Below, piece after piece: positions 9,597 through 18,004 of a DNA stretch of 64,000 bases (position 1 is its first letter; each line of letters begins with the position of its first letter). Source of the DNA: Pseudomonas sp. J452 (GTDB lineage Bacteria; Pseudomonadota; Gammaproteobacteria; Pseudomonadales; Pseudomonadaceae). The notes below the pieces were generated by a model that saw nothing but the letters and a program-made list of their open reading frames with translations, had not been told where the DNA came from and made no database searches. The translations under genes were made by a program, and so were the position numbers. The stretch spans positions 1,302,001-1,366,000 of the forward strand of contig NZ_CP088294.1 in assembly GCF_024666525.1 (NCBI RefSeq), in the 5' to 3' direction.

Positions 9597-9698
9597 GGAT
9601 CAGGCCTCAGGCTTCACCCGATCTTCACCATCCTGTCGGCAAACCGTCATGGCTCCCCCGCATGCTGATGCTCCCCGCATCCGCACTGGAGTCGTGCC

Positions 9699-9914
9699 AT
9701 GTCCCGCCATCACGCTGACCAGCAACATTCCGCCAGCCGCACCCGCCGCCAGCAGGAAGACCTGCGCCGCATGCAGTTCCGCCGGGCGATCGAGGATTAT
9801 TCGGAGCAGCGCCGCCTCAGCCAGGAGGTCGCCGATTTTCCCGAGCTGATCGCCGCCAACTACCTGACTACGCTGCAGTCTGCGCAGCCGCGAAGCGCTC
9901 GCCCAGGGCGCTGA
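9699..9914 (+). CDS. Small charged protein, PA3496-like
   Basis: This 71-residue, Arg/Gln-rich protein has the core RRQQEDLRRMQFRRAIEDYSEQRRL. It resembles a small Pseudomonas family annotated as putative envelope-integrity protein (PA3496 family); that recollection is uncertain. GGAG lies 8 bases before ATG 9699. No signal peptide or membrane segment is visible. Its last 16 codons overlap the 3' end of the convergent pycR gene, so the C-terminal RSARPGR tail may be an artefact of readthrough into that gene. Confidence 0.6.
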   Translation: MSRHHADQQHSASRTRRQQEDLRRMQFRRAIEDYSEQRRLSQEVADFPELIAANYLTTLQSAQPRSARPGR

Positions 9915-10818
9915 TCTGCAGGCGCTCGACACGGATAAAGTCGAGAAACGCCTGCGCCACCGGTGACAGGCGTTTGCCGCGGTTGTGCACCACGCACCAG
10001 CTGCGCAGCAGTGGCAGCTCCTCGGCCGGCAGTTCGCGCAACAGCCCGGCGGCCAGTTCCAGGCGCACCGCGTGGCGCGGCAGCAGGGCCAGGCCGAGGC
10101 CGGCGATCACCGCTTCCACCTGCGACTCGGTGGAGCCGACTTCGATGGTCTGGGCGAAGTGCGCGCGCTTCTGGTGGCAGTATTCCTCGCAAGCCTTGCG
10201 CGTGCCTGAACCGGGTTCGCGCACCAGCAGCGGGAAGCTACTGAGATCGCTCAGGCGCAGGCGCTCCACCGAGCACAGCGGGTGCGTCGGCGGCGCCACG
10301 GCGATGATCGGGTTGTTGAAGAACGGAAAGAAATCCAGCGCCAGCTCGCTCGGCACCTGCGACATGATCAGCAGGTCGTCGCGGCTCGCCGACAGGCGTC
10401 TGACCGCCATGGCATGGTTGACCACCACCAGCTGCAGGCTGACTTCCGGGTGCTGGGCGCGGAAGGCGGCGAACAGGTGCGGCACCAGGTACTTGGCGCT
10501 GGACTCGACCGCCAGGCTGAGCTGGCCCTGCAGCGAGCCCTGCAGGTCGGAGAGCTGCATGTCGAGGCTCTCCAGGCGGCCGAAGACGTCTTCGCTGGCT
10601 TTCAGCAGCGCCTCGGCGGCGGGGGTCAGGTAGAGCTTTTTGGCCACGTAGTCGAACAGCGGCTGGTCGATCAGCTCTTCCAACTGGCGAATCTGCAGGC
10701 TCACGGCTGGCTGGGTGAGGGCCATTTCCTCGGCGGCGCGGCTGTAGGAGCGGCTTTCGCAGACTGCCCGGAAAATCTGCAGCTGTCGAAATGTCATGCG
10801 CATCAGCGACTTACGCAT
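9868..10818 (-). CDS. pycR: LysR-type regulator of pyruvate carboxylase, PycR-like
   Basis: The 316-residue protein has an N-terminal winged helix (about 8-66; QIFRAVCESRSYSRAAEEMALTQP in the usual LysR pattern) and a periplasmic-binding-like effector domain (about 95-300; PLLVREPGSGTRKACEE). It is divergent from pycA, as PA5437 is from PA5436, and begins with the same MRKSLMRMT start. LysR proteins usually bind T-N11-A sites in the divergent gap (10819-11006) and respond to a small metabolite. The likely role is control of pycAB. Confidence 0.9.
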   Translation of the reverse strand: MRKSLMRMTFRQLQIFRAVCESRSYSRAAEEMALTQPAVSLQIRQLEELIDQPLFDYVAKKLYLTPAAEALLKASEDVFGRLESLDMQLSDLQGSLQGQLSLAVESSAKYLVPHLFAAFRAQHPEVSLQLVVVNHAMAVRRLSASRDDLLIMSQVPSELALDFFPFFNNPIIAVAPPTHPLCSVERLRLSDLSSFPLLVREPGSGTRKACEEYCHQKRAHFAQTIEVGSTESQVEAVIAGLGLALLPRHAVRLELAAGLLRELPAEELPLLRSWCVVHNRGKRLSPVAQAFLDFIRVERLQISALGERFAAAQTAA

Positions 10819-11006
10819 AGCTATGGCTCGCCAGGAGGGTTGATTCGCTCAACTATAAGTCTTTACTAATGACTAGCCCAACAAATATTGATTTTGGTTA
10901 ATCGCCGTGCCGGCGTAGGGTAAAGCCAAGACCGCTACAAGGCGTACGGTCGCCCGTCGACCGCTCTGCGGCGGTCGTTTGTTCACGTGATCGAGGAACC
11001 AGGCTC

Positions 11007-12425
11007 GTGATCAAGAAAATCCTCATTGCCAACCGTGGCGAGATTGCCGTCCGCATCGTGCGCGCCTGCGCCGAGATGGGCATTCGCTCGGTGGCGGTTT
11101 ACGCCGAAGCCGATCGCATGGCGCTGCACGTCAAGCGCGCCGACGAGGCCCACAGCATCGGCGACGATCCGCTGGCCGGCTACCTCAACCCGCGCAAGCT
11201 GGTGAACCTGGCGGTGGAGACCGGCTGCGACGCCTTGCATCCCGGCTACGGCTTCCTCTCGGAGAACGCCGAGCTGGCCGATATCTGCGCCGAGCGCGGG
11301 ATCAAGTTCATCGGCCCGTCGGCCGAAGTGATCCGCCGCATGGGCGACAAGACCGAGGCGCGGCGCAGCATGATCGCCGCTGGCGTGCCCTGCACCCCCG
11401 GCACCGAAGGTAACGTGGCGGATATCGCCGAAGCCCTGCGCGAAGGCGACCGCATCGGCTACCCGGTGATGCTCAAGGCCACCAACGGCGGTGGCGGTCG
11501 CGGTATTCGCCGCTGCAACAGCCGCGATGAGCTGGAACAGGCCTACCCACGGGTGATCTCCGAGGCGACCAAGGCCTTCGGTCGCGCCGAGGTGTTCCTC
11601 GAGAAGTGCATCGTCAATCCCAAGCACATCGAGGCGCAGATTCTCGCCGACAGCTTCGGCAACACCGTGCACCTGTTCGAGCGCGACTGCTCGATCCAGC
11701 GGCGTAACCAGAAACTCATCGAGATCGCCCCCAGCCCGCAGCTGACGCCTGAGCAGCGCGCCTATATCGGCGACCTGTCGGTGCGCGCGGCCAAGGCTGT
11801 CGGTTATGAGAATGCGGGCACCGTGGAGTTTCTGCTGGCCGAGGATGGCGAGCTGTACTTTATGGAGATGAACACCCGGGTGCAGGTGGAGCACACCATC
11901 ACCGAAGAAATCACCGGCATCGACATCGTTCGCGAGCAGATCCGCATCGCCTCCGGCCTGGAGCTGTCGGTCAAGCAGGAAGACATCATCCACCGCGGCT
12001 ATGCCCTGCAGTTCCGCATCAACGCCGAGGACCCGAAGAACAACTTCCTGCCCTCGTTCGGCAAGATCACTCGCTACTACGCCCCCGGCGGCCCCGGCGT
12101 GCGTACCGACACGGCGATCTACACCGGTTACACCATTCCGCCGTACTACGACTCCATGTGCCTGAAGCTGGTGGTCTGGGCGTTGACCTGGGAAGAGGCG
12201 CTGGCCCGTGGCCTGCGCGCCCTGGACGACATGCGCGTGCAGGGGGTGAAAACCACCGCCGCCTACTACCAGGAAATCCTGCGTAACCCGGAGTTTCGCA
12301 GCGGCCAGTTCAATACCAGTTTCGTCGAGTCTCACCCGGAGCTGACTGAGTATTCGATCAAGCGCAACCCGTCGCACCTGGCCATCGCCATCGCCACCGC
12401 CATTGCCGCCCACGCCGGCCTGTAG
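11007..12425 (+). CDS. pycA: Pyruvate carboxylase subunit A (biotin carboxylase)
   Basis: The 472-residue protein carboxylates the biotin on PycB with ATP and bicarbonate. The N-terminal biotin carboxylase fold (IANRGEIAVRI), ATP-grasp glycine loop (NGGGGRGIRR), catalytic region (EKCIVNPKHIEAQ; FMEMNTRVQVEH) and C-terminal domain are complete. The start is GTG 11007 with GAGGA about 10 bases upstream. A 7-bp stem (CGACCGC/GCGGTCG, 10958-10977) followed by TTT lies in the leader and might attenuate. pycB follows after 16 bp, so the two are one operon. Confidence 0.95.
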   Translation: MIKKILIANRGEIAVRIVRACAEMGIRSVAVYAEADRMALHVKRADEAHSIGDDPLAGYLNPRKLVNLAVETGCDALHPGYGFLSENAELADICAERGIKFIGPSAEVIRRMGDKTEARRSMIAAGVPCTPGTEGNVADIAEALREGDRIGYPVMLKATNGGGGRGIRRCNSRDELEQAYPRVISEATKAFGRAEVFLEKCIVNPKHIEAQILADSFGNTVHLFERDCSIQRRNQKLIEIAPSPQLTPEQRAYIGDLSVRAAKAVGYENAGTVEFLLAEDGELYFMEMNTRVQVEHTITEEITGIDIVREQIRIASGLELSVKQEDIIHRGYALQFRINAEDPKNNFLPSFGKITRYYAPGGPGVRTDTAIYTGYTIPPYYDSMCLKLVVWALTWEEALARGLRALDDMRVQGVKTTAAYYQEILRNPEFRSGQFNTSFVESHPELTEYSIKRNPSHLAIAIATAIAAHAGL

Positions 12426-12441
12426 GGGAAGGAATCAGAAC

Positions 12442-14250
12442 ATGAGTAAGAAGATAACGGTCACCGACACCATCCTGCGCGACGCCCATCAGTCGATCAT
12501 CGCCACGCGGATGCGCACCGAAGACATGCTGCCGATCTGCGCCAAGCTCGACAAAGTCGGCTACTGGTCGCTGGAAGTCTGGGGCGGCGCGACCTTCGAC
12601 GCCTGCGTGCGCTTCCTCAAGGAAGACCCGTGGGAGCGCCTGCGCAAGCTCAAGGCCGCATTGCCCAACACCCGCCTGCAGATGCTCCTGCGCGGGCAGA
12701 ACCTGCTCGGCTACCGCCACTACAGCGACGACGTGGTGCGCGCCTTCGTGGCCAAGGCCGCAGTGAATGGCATCGATGTGTTTCGTATCTTCGACGCGAT
12801 GAACGACGTACGTAACCTGCGCGTCTCCATCGAGGCAGTGAAGGCCGCCGGCAAGCACGCCCAGGGCACCATCAGCTACACCACCAGCCCGGTGCATACG
12901 GTCGACGCCTTCGTCGCCCAGGCCAAGGCCATGCAGGCCATGGGCATCGACTCCATCGCCATCAAGGACATGGCCGGCCTGCTCACGCCGTTCGCCACCG
13001 CCGAGCTGGTCAAGGCGCTGAAAGCCGCAGTCGACCTGCCGGTGTTCATCCATAGCCACGACACCGCCGGCATGGGCTCGATGTGCCAGCTCAAGGCCAT
13101 CGAGGCCGGTGCCGACCATATCGACACCGCCATCTCCAGCTTCGCCTGGGGCACCAGCCATCCGGGCACCGAGTCGATGGTCGCCGCCCTGCGCGGCAGC
13201 GAGTTCGACACCGGCCTGGACCTGCCGCTGATCCAGGAAATCGGCATGTACTTCCACGCCGTGCGCAAGAAGTACCACCAGTTCGAGAGCGAATTCACCG
13301 CCGTGGACACCCGCGTGCAGGTCAACCAGGTGCCGGGCGGGATGATGTCCAACCTGGCCAACCAGCTGAAGGAGCAGGGCGCGCTCAACCGCATCAACGA
13401 AGTGTTTGCCGAGATCCCGCGGGTGCGCGAAGACCTCGGCTTCCCGCCGCTGGTCACGCCGACCTCGCAGATCGTCGGCACCCAGGCGGTGTTCAACGTG
13501 CTCGCCGGCGAGCGCTACAAGACCATCACCAACGAGGTGAAATTGTACCTGCAGGGCCGCTACGGCCTGGCACCGGGCAAGATCAACGAGCAGCTGCGCA
13601 AGCAGGCGATTGGCAGCGAGGACGTCATCGACGTGCGCCCGGCTGACCTGATCCCGCCGGAGCTGGCCAAGCTGCGTGCCGAAATCGGCGCCCTGGCCAA
13701 GTCCGAGGAAGACGTGTTGACCTACGCCATGTTCCCCGACATCGGCCGCAAGTTCCTCGAGGAGCGCGCCGCCGGCACCCTGACTCCGGAAGTGCTGCTG
13801 CCGATTCCGGAAGCCGGCGGCGTCGCGGCGGTGGGCGGCGAGGGTGTGCCGACCGAGTTCATCATCGACGTGCACGGCGAGAGCTACCGCGTGGATATCA
13901 CCGGCGTGGGCGTGAAGGGCGACGGCAAGCGCCACTTCTACCTGTCCATCGACGGCATGCCGGAAGAAGTGGTGTTCGAGCCGCTCAACGACTTCGTCGG
14001 CGGTGGTGGCAACAAGCGCAAGCACGCCAGCGCGCCGGGCGATGTCAGCACCACCATGCCGGGCAATATCGTCGAGGTACTGGTGAAAGAAGGCGACGTG
14101 GTCAAGACCGGCCAGGCCGTGCTGATCACCGAAGCGATGAAGATGGAAACCGAAGTGCAGGCGCCGATCGCCGGCACCGTCAAGGCCATCCATGTGGCCA
14201 AGGGTGACCGGGTCACCCCCGGCGAAGTGCTGGTGGAGATCGAGGCCTGA
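12442..14250 (+). CDS. pycB: Pyruvate carboxylase subunit B / oxaloacetate decarboxylase alpha-type
   Basis: The 602-residue biotinylated subunit carries the carboxyltransferase TIM barrel (about 5-265; DTILRDAHQS, KDMAGLL, HSHDTAG), the PYC/OAD conserved domain (about 285-460) and a C-terminal biotinyl domain (about 530-602) with the biotin site EAMKMET. It transfers CO2 to pyruvate to form oxaloacetate. With PycA it makes the anaplerotic two-subunit enzyme used in Pseudomonas. The absence of decarboxylase beta/gamma membrane subunits argues against a sodium-pumping decarboxylase. ATG 12442 follows AAGGAA. A strong terminator closes the operon. Confidence 0.94.
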   Translation: MSKKITVTDTILRDAHQSIIATRMRTEDMLPICAKLDKVGYWSLEVWGGATFDACVRFLKEDPWERLRKLKAALPNTRLQMLLRGQNLLGYRHYSDDVVRAFVAKAAVNGIDVFRIFDAMNDVRNLRVSIEAVKAAGKHAQGTISYTTSPVHTVDAFVAQAKAMQAMGIDSIAIKDMAGLLTPFATAELVKALKAAVDLPVFIHSHDTAGMGSMCQLKAIEAGADHIDTAISSFAWGTSHPGTESMVAALRGSEFDTGLDLPLIQEIGMYFHAVRKKYHQFESEFTAVDTRVQVNQVPGGMMSNLANQLKEQGALNRINEVFAEIPRVREDLGFPPLVTPTSQIVGTQAVFNVLAGERYKTITNEVKLYLQGRYGLAPGKINEQLRKQAIGSEDVIDVRPADLIPPELAKLRAEIGALAKSEEDVLTYAMFPDIGRKFLEERAAGTLTPEVLLPIPEAGGVAAVGGEGVPTEFIIDVHGESYRVDITGVGVKGDGKRHFYLSIDGMPEEVVFEPLNDFVGGGGNKRKHASAPGDVSTTMPGNIVEVLVKEGDVVKTGQAVLITEAMKMETEVQAPIAGTVKAIHVAKGDRVTPGEVLVEIEA

Positions 14251-14273
14251 TCGGTCGTAAGTAAGTCCCCAGT

Positions 14274-14300
14274 GGGGAGCCGCAAGGCTCCCCTTTTTAT
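14274..14300 (+). terminator. Rho-independent terminator of pycAB
   Basis: A perfect 8-bp stem GGGGAGCC-GCAA-GGCTCCCC is followed by TTTTTAT, 24 bp after the pycB stop. Confidence 0.93.
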
Positions 14301-14312
14301 GCGCGGGTCTGA

Positions 14313-14364
14313 GTAGGGCGGGTGCAACCCGCGACACGGGCAACGCGGGTTTCACCTGCCCTAC
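14313..14364. repeat. Dispersed GTAGGGCGGGTG...CACCYGCCCTAC palindrome
   Basis: Imperfect 21-bp inverted arms (GTAGGGCGGGTGCAACCCGC and its complement with one or two changes) flank a 10-bp loop. The same family occurs at 44736-44785 and as a half copy at 37399-37419. Confidence 0.8.
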
Positions 14365-14395
14365 CCAGCACCTAGCGCGCAGATCGCAGGTACAA

Positions 14396-14422
14396 AAAAG
14401 GGAAGCACTCGGCTTCCCTTTT
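14396..14422. terminator. Bidirectional terminator
   Basis: Perfect 11-bp arms AAAAGGGAAGC / GCTTCCCTTTT around ACTCG give a U-tract on either strand. It ends the DUF1127 gene on the minus strand and may back up the pycB terminator. Confidence 0.9.
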
Positions 14423-14441
14423 GCGCGGTGACGCGTTCGAC

Positions 14442-14657
14442 TCAGCGCCAGAACGGCTTGCTGATCTCGGCCTGACGCTGATAGAGGCTGATGCCGGCGT
14501 CGGCCAGCAGGCGCTCGTCCAGACGGGCCAGCTGATGGCGGCTGATGATGCGGCGTTTCCACAGCAGCAGGGTGGCGATGATCTGCAGCGGCAGGTTGCC
14601 ACGTACATTCGAGGAGCTGTCTTGAAAGAGCGAGTCGGAACTGAGGGTACGTTCCAT
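14442..14657 (-). CDS. DUF1127 (YjiS-like) small protein
   Basis: This 71-residue basic protein ends in the DUF1127 motif: LLLWKRRIISRHQLARLDERLLADAGIS, then KPFWR. Short DUF1127 proteins in alphaproteobacteria are linked to RNA handling and phosphate/carbon balance; function in Pseudomonas is not settled. AAGGAAG precedes ATG 14657. It is monocistronic with its own terminator. Confidence 0.88.
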   Translation of the reverse strand: MERTLSSDSLFQDSSSNVRGNLPLQIIATLLLWKRRIISRHQLARLDERLLADAGISLYQRQAEISKPFWR

Positions 14658-15045
14658 GGTGGTGCTTCCTTCCGCTTGTGGCGGGGTGAGAGTGTGTTCG
14701 TCTGCTAAGTATTTTCCTGACTAAATGGTCGATTTTGTAGGCACAGCTGGATTAAATTGCAGGGCTATTCGTTAGCCGGCTTGGTAACTGTTCCGCTTCT
14801 ATGCACACAACTGTACTGGTCATAAGTGAAAAGTCTGGGGTGCTGTATTAATGCAGGACTTTCGTCTGTAAATGGTGAGCATGGCGATAGATTCATGCAG
14901 GTACAGTTTTTCTACTGTCCCGTATCCAGTCGATCTGTTATTGCCGGCTGACGCTGTGTTTTTGCCCGGGCACGGGTGTGGCGCCTCGGCGTAATGGCGC
15001 GTCTTGTTCCATGCTTGTGCCCGAATGTTCAGCAAGGAAATCGTC
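14658..15045. other. Intergenic region, no gene seen
   Basis: This AT-richer gap separates the divergent DUF1127 and ltaE genes. I see no open frame with a ribosome site that looks coding, no strong hairpin and no recognisable riboswitch. It presumably carries both promoters. Confidence 0.5.
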
Positions 15046-16083
15046 ATGCCTGACCAGACCCAACAATTCGCCAGCGACAACTATTCCGGCATCTGTCCGG
15101 AAGCTTGGGCCGCCATGGCCGAGGCCAACCAGGGGCACCAGCGCGCCTACGGCGAGGATCAGTGGACGGCGCGGGCCGCCGACCAGTTCCGCCAGCTGTT
15201 CGAGACCGATTGCGAGGTGTTCTTCGCCTTCAACGGCACCGCGGCCAACTCCCTGGCCCTGTCCAGCCTGTGCCAGAGCTACCACAGCGTGATCTGCTCG
15301 GAGACTGCCCACGTCGAGACCGACGAGTGCGGCGCCCCGGAGTTCTTCTCCAACGGCTCCAAGCTGCTCACCGCCGCTACCTCCAGCGGCAAGCTGACCC
15401 CGGATTCGATTCGCGAGGTGGCACTCAAGCGCCAGGACATCCACTACCCGAAACCGCGGGTGGTGACCCTGACCCAGGCCACCGAGGTCGGCACCGTCTA
15501 CAGCCCGGATGAAGTGCGGGCGATCAGCCAGGTGTGCAAGGAGCTCGGCCTCAACCTGCATATGGACGGCGCACGCTTCTCCAACGCCTGCGCCTTCCTC
15601 GGCTGCAGCCCGGCCGAGCTGACCTGGCAGGCCGGCGTCGACGTGCTGTGCTTCGGCGGCACCAAGAACGGCATGGCGGTCGGCGAGGCCATCCTGTTCT
15701 TCAACAGGGCCCTGGCCGAAGACTTCGACTACCGCTGCAAGCAGGCCGGCCAGCTGGCCTCGAAGATGCGCTTCCTCTCCGCCCCCTGGGTCGGCCTGCT
15801 GCAGGATGACGCCTGGCTGCGCTACGCCAATCACGCCAACCGCTGCGCGCGCCTGCTGGCCGAGCTGGTGGCGGATGTGCCGGGCGTCAGCCTGATGTTC
15901 CCGGTGCAGGCCAACGGCGTGTTCCTGCAGCTCAGCGAGCCGGCCATCGAGCGCCTGCGCGCGTGGGGCTGGCGCTTCTACACCTTCATCGGCGCCGGTG
16001 GCGCGCGCTTCATGTGTTCCTGGGATACCGAGGAAGCGCGGGTGCGCGAGCTGGCGGCGGATATTCGCAAGGCCATGGCCTGA
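15046..16083 (+). CDS. ltaE: Low-specificity L-threonine aldolase
   Basis: The 345-residue PLP enzyme cleaves L-threonine/allo-threonine to glycine and acetaldehyde. Seen in order are FNGTAANSLAL, TAHVETDECGAPE, HMDGARFSNA (Asp for the PLP nitrogen) and FGGTKNGM, whose Lys forms the Schiff base. ATG 15046 has AAGGAA 6 bases upstream and gives the family's usual length; an ATG at 15004 would add 14 residues without a ribosome site. The stop codon's last base is the first base of a MITE-like element, so any native terminator has been displaced. Confidence 0.93.
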   Translation: MPDQTQQFASDNYSGICPEAWAAMAEANQGHQRAYGEDQWTARAADQFRQLFETDCEVFFAFNGTAANSLALSSLCQSYHSVICSETAHVETDECGAPEFFSNGSKLLTAATSSGKLTPDSIREVALKRQDIHYPKPRVVTLTQATEVGTVYSPDEVRAISQVCKELGLNLHMDGARFSNACAFLGCSPAELTWQAGVDVLCFGGTKNGMAVGEAILFFNRALAEDFDYRCKQAGQLASKMRFLSAPWVGLLQDDAWLRYANHANRCARLLAELVADVPGVSLMFPVQANGVFLQLSEPAIERLRAWGWRFYTFIGAGGARFMCSWDTEEARVRELAADIRKAMA

Positions 16084-16327
16084 GAACCTGTTTACGATCT
16101 GCCATGCCGCGTTAAAAACAGGCTCGGAAAGCCGCTTGCGGCTAACGCGCTTCAGCGCGACCCGAAGGGCGAGTGGAAACGAGTCATGCTTATTTACAGC
16201 TCGTAAACTCCGCTTCCTCGCCTGTTTGATTCGCTGGCGCTCACCCTTCGGGCCAGCCTGCGGCTGTTACTCCCGTTGGTCATTGCGCCTTGCCTGGCTC
16301 TAGTCCAAAAGATCGTAAAAAGGTTCT
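16083..16327. mobile_element. MITE-like element with 18-bp terminal inverted repeats
   Basis: Ends AGAACCTGTTTACGATCT (16083-16100) and its inverted partner (16310-16327) match at 17 of 18 positions. The 245-bp body has several small stems (AGCCGCttGCGGCT, GCGCttcaGCGC) and no open frame for a transposase. I see no clear target duplication. It begins exactly at the ltaE stop codon. Confidence 0.7.
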
Positions 16328-16342
16328 GAGCATCGCGGCTTA

Positions 16343-16681
16343 CTACTGCTCGTCCGGCTGGGTTGGCGGCGCGGTTTCTGCTGCCGGGTCTTCCTGCTTT
16401 TCCTCGCAGATGCCATTGGCGCCCTGCTTGCCGGTGTAGGACACCGTCGGCGTGCCACTGGCGGTGAGGCTGACGGAGACGGTCATGCCTTCGCCCTTGG
16501 CCTCGAAGTACTGCTCGCTGAACTTGTGCAGGGTGGCCTGCTGGTCGTTGATATACACCGGGCCGCCGGCTTCGGCGCGCACGCTGATATCGGTCGGGCA
16601 GGTGACGTTGAACGCGGGCAGGTTGGCAGCATGCGCCGCCGTGCTGGTGACGAGTAGGGCGGCGAGCAACAGATTTTTCAT
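16343..16681 (-). CDS. Exported small protein of unknown function
   Basis: This 112-residue protein has a clear signal peptide (MKNLLLAALLVTSTAAHAA, cleavage after about 18). The short beta-rich mature part has two cysteines (TCPTDI; NGICEE) that could form a disulphide. The C-terminus is acidic and Pro-rich. AGGAG lies 8 bases before ATG 16681. I do not recognise a named domain; similar small periplasmic proteins are common in Pseudomonas. It is not obviously in an operon. Confidence 0.75.
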   Translation of the reverse strand: MKNLLLAALLVTSTAAHAANLPAFNVTCPTDISVRAEAGGPVYINDQQATLHKFSEQYFEAKGEGMTVSVSLTASGTPTVSYTGKQGANGICEEKQEDPAAETAPPTQPDEQ

Positions 16682-16870
16682 CGGATGGCTCCTGGCGTGG
16701 CAGTCGGCAGCGGACGCCAGAGCCATGGCCGGCCGGCGGCGTTCCTGACTGTTCACCTAAGCAGTCGCTATCGGGCTTGTCCAACCGCGTGGCGGCTTGC
16801 CGATAAGCTGCATGCCGAAATGCAGAACCGGCCCTGAGGCCGGTTCCGTTTCCGCTGTCGCGCCCGGTGT

Positions 16871-17980
16871 TCAGTTACCCGTCTTGATCTTGCTCCAGAC
16901 GCGGGTGCGTACGCGCTCGATCTTCTGCGGCAGCGGCTGCAGCACGTAGAGGTTTGCCTGCGCGGCCGGCGGCGGGGTCAGGTCGGCATCGTCGCGGATC
17001 GCGGCGCTGACCAGCGCCATGGCGTCCTGGTTCGGGTTGGGGTAGCCGAGGAAATCGCTGATCGGCGCCACCACCTTGGGCTGCAGCAGGTTGTCGAGGA
17101 AGGCGTGGGCCTCGTCGACGTTCTTGGCATCGGCCGGGATGGCGAAGGAGTCGTACCACAGTGGCGCGCCTTCCTGCGGCAGCTTCCACTTCACCACTAC
17201 GCCGTTGCCGGCTTCCTTGGCGCGGTTGGCGAACTGGTAGAAGCTGCCCGAGTAGCCGATGGCCACGCAGATGTCGCCGTTGGCGATGTCGGTCATGTAC
17301 TTGGCCGAGTGGAAGTAGGCGACGTAGGGGCGGACTTTCAGCAGCAACTCGGTGGCCTTGTCGTAGTCGGCCGGGTTGGTGCTGTTCGGATCCAGGCCCA
17401 GGTAGTCGAGAGCAATCGGCAGGATCTCGGCGGGCGAATCCAGCATGGCCACGCCGCAGCTCTTCAGCTTCTCCATGTTCTCCGGCTTGAACACCAGGTC
17501 CCAGCTGTTCAGTGGCGCGTTGTCGCCGAGCGCGGCCTTGACCTTGTCCGGGTTGTAGCCGAGCAGCACGGTGCCGTACATGTAGGGCACGGCGTACTGG
17601 TTGCCGGGGTCGTTGGCGCTCATCAGCTTGAGCAGGTTGGGGTCCAGGTGTTGCCAGTTGGGCAGCTTGGCCTTGTCTAGTTTCTGGTAGACGCCGGCCT
17701 TGATCTGGGTGTCGAGGAAGGTGTTGGTCGGCACCACCAGGTCGTAGCCGGAGTTGCCGGCCAGCAGCTTGGCTTCGAGGGCTTCGTTGGACTCGTAGGT
17801 GTCCCAGGTCAGCTTGATGCCGGTGTTCTTGGCGAACTCCTTGGGCACTTCGGGCAGCATGTAGTCCGCCCAGTTGTACACGCGCAGTTCACGCTGTTCT
17901 GCTGCTTGCGCCTGCACCGCGCCGGTCAGCAGGGCGCTGCCGCAGAGGGTGATGCCGAACAGTTGCTGGAGTTTGTTCAT
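16871..17980 (-). CDS. Periplasmic polyamine-binding protein (PotF/SpuD type)
   Basis: The 369-residue protein has a signal peptide (about 1-26, ending AQAAE) and the spermidine/putrescine receptor pattern: ELRVYNWADYM, YDLVVPTN, YMYGTVLLGYNPDKV, VAIGYSGSFYQF, AIPADAKN. It captures a polyamine or acylpolyamine in the periplasm for an ABC transporter. It starts 24 bp after the acetylpolyamine amidohydrolase stop, as in P. aeruginosa PA1409-PA1410 from memory, so the ligand is probably acetylpolyamine. No ABC permease or ATPase is nearby; it must use a transporter encoded elsewhere. Confidence 0.9.
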   Translation of the reverse strand: MNKLQQLFGITLCGSALLTGAVQAQAAEQRELRVYNWADYMLPEVPKEFAKNTGIKLTWDTYESNEALEAKLLAGNSGYDLVVPTNTFLDTQIKAGVYQKLDKAKLPNWQHLDPNLLKLMSANDPGNQYAVPYMYGTVLLGYNPDKVKAALGDNAPLNSWDLVFKPENMEKLKSCGVAMLDSPAEILPIALDYLGLDPNSTNPADYDKATELLLKVRPYVAYFHSAKYMTDIANGDICVAIGYSGSFYQFANRAKEAGNGVVVKWKLPQEGAPLWYDSFAIPADAKNVDEAHAFLDNLLQPKVVAPISDFLGYPNPNQDAMALVSAAIRDDADLTPPPAAQANLYVLQPLPQKIERVRTRVWSKIKTGN

Positions 17981-18004
17981 CTTGTTCTCCTCATTGATGG
18001 CGCC

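Noticed and set aside
12358..14562. 734-codon minus-strand frame opposite pycB
   Set aside because: Antisense shadow of a clear pycB gene; no ribosome site and no recognisable motif.
14820..15080. Small minus-strand frame (86 codons) upstream of ltaE
   Set aside because: No ribosome site, overlaps the ltaE start, and composition is not coding-like.
16083..16327. The inverted-repeat region after ltaE as a simple transcription terminator
   Set aside because: The arms are 210 bp apart and enclose a structured body, which fits a MITE-like element rather than a terminator.
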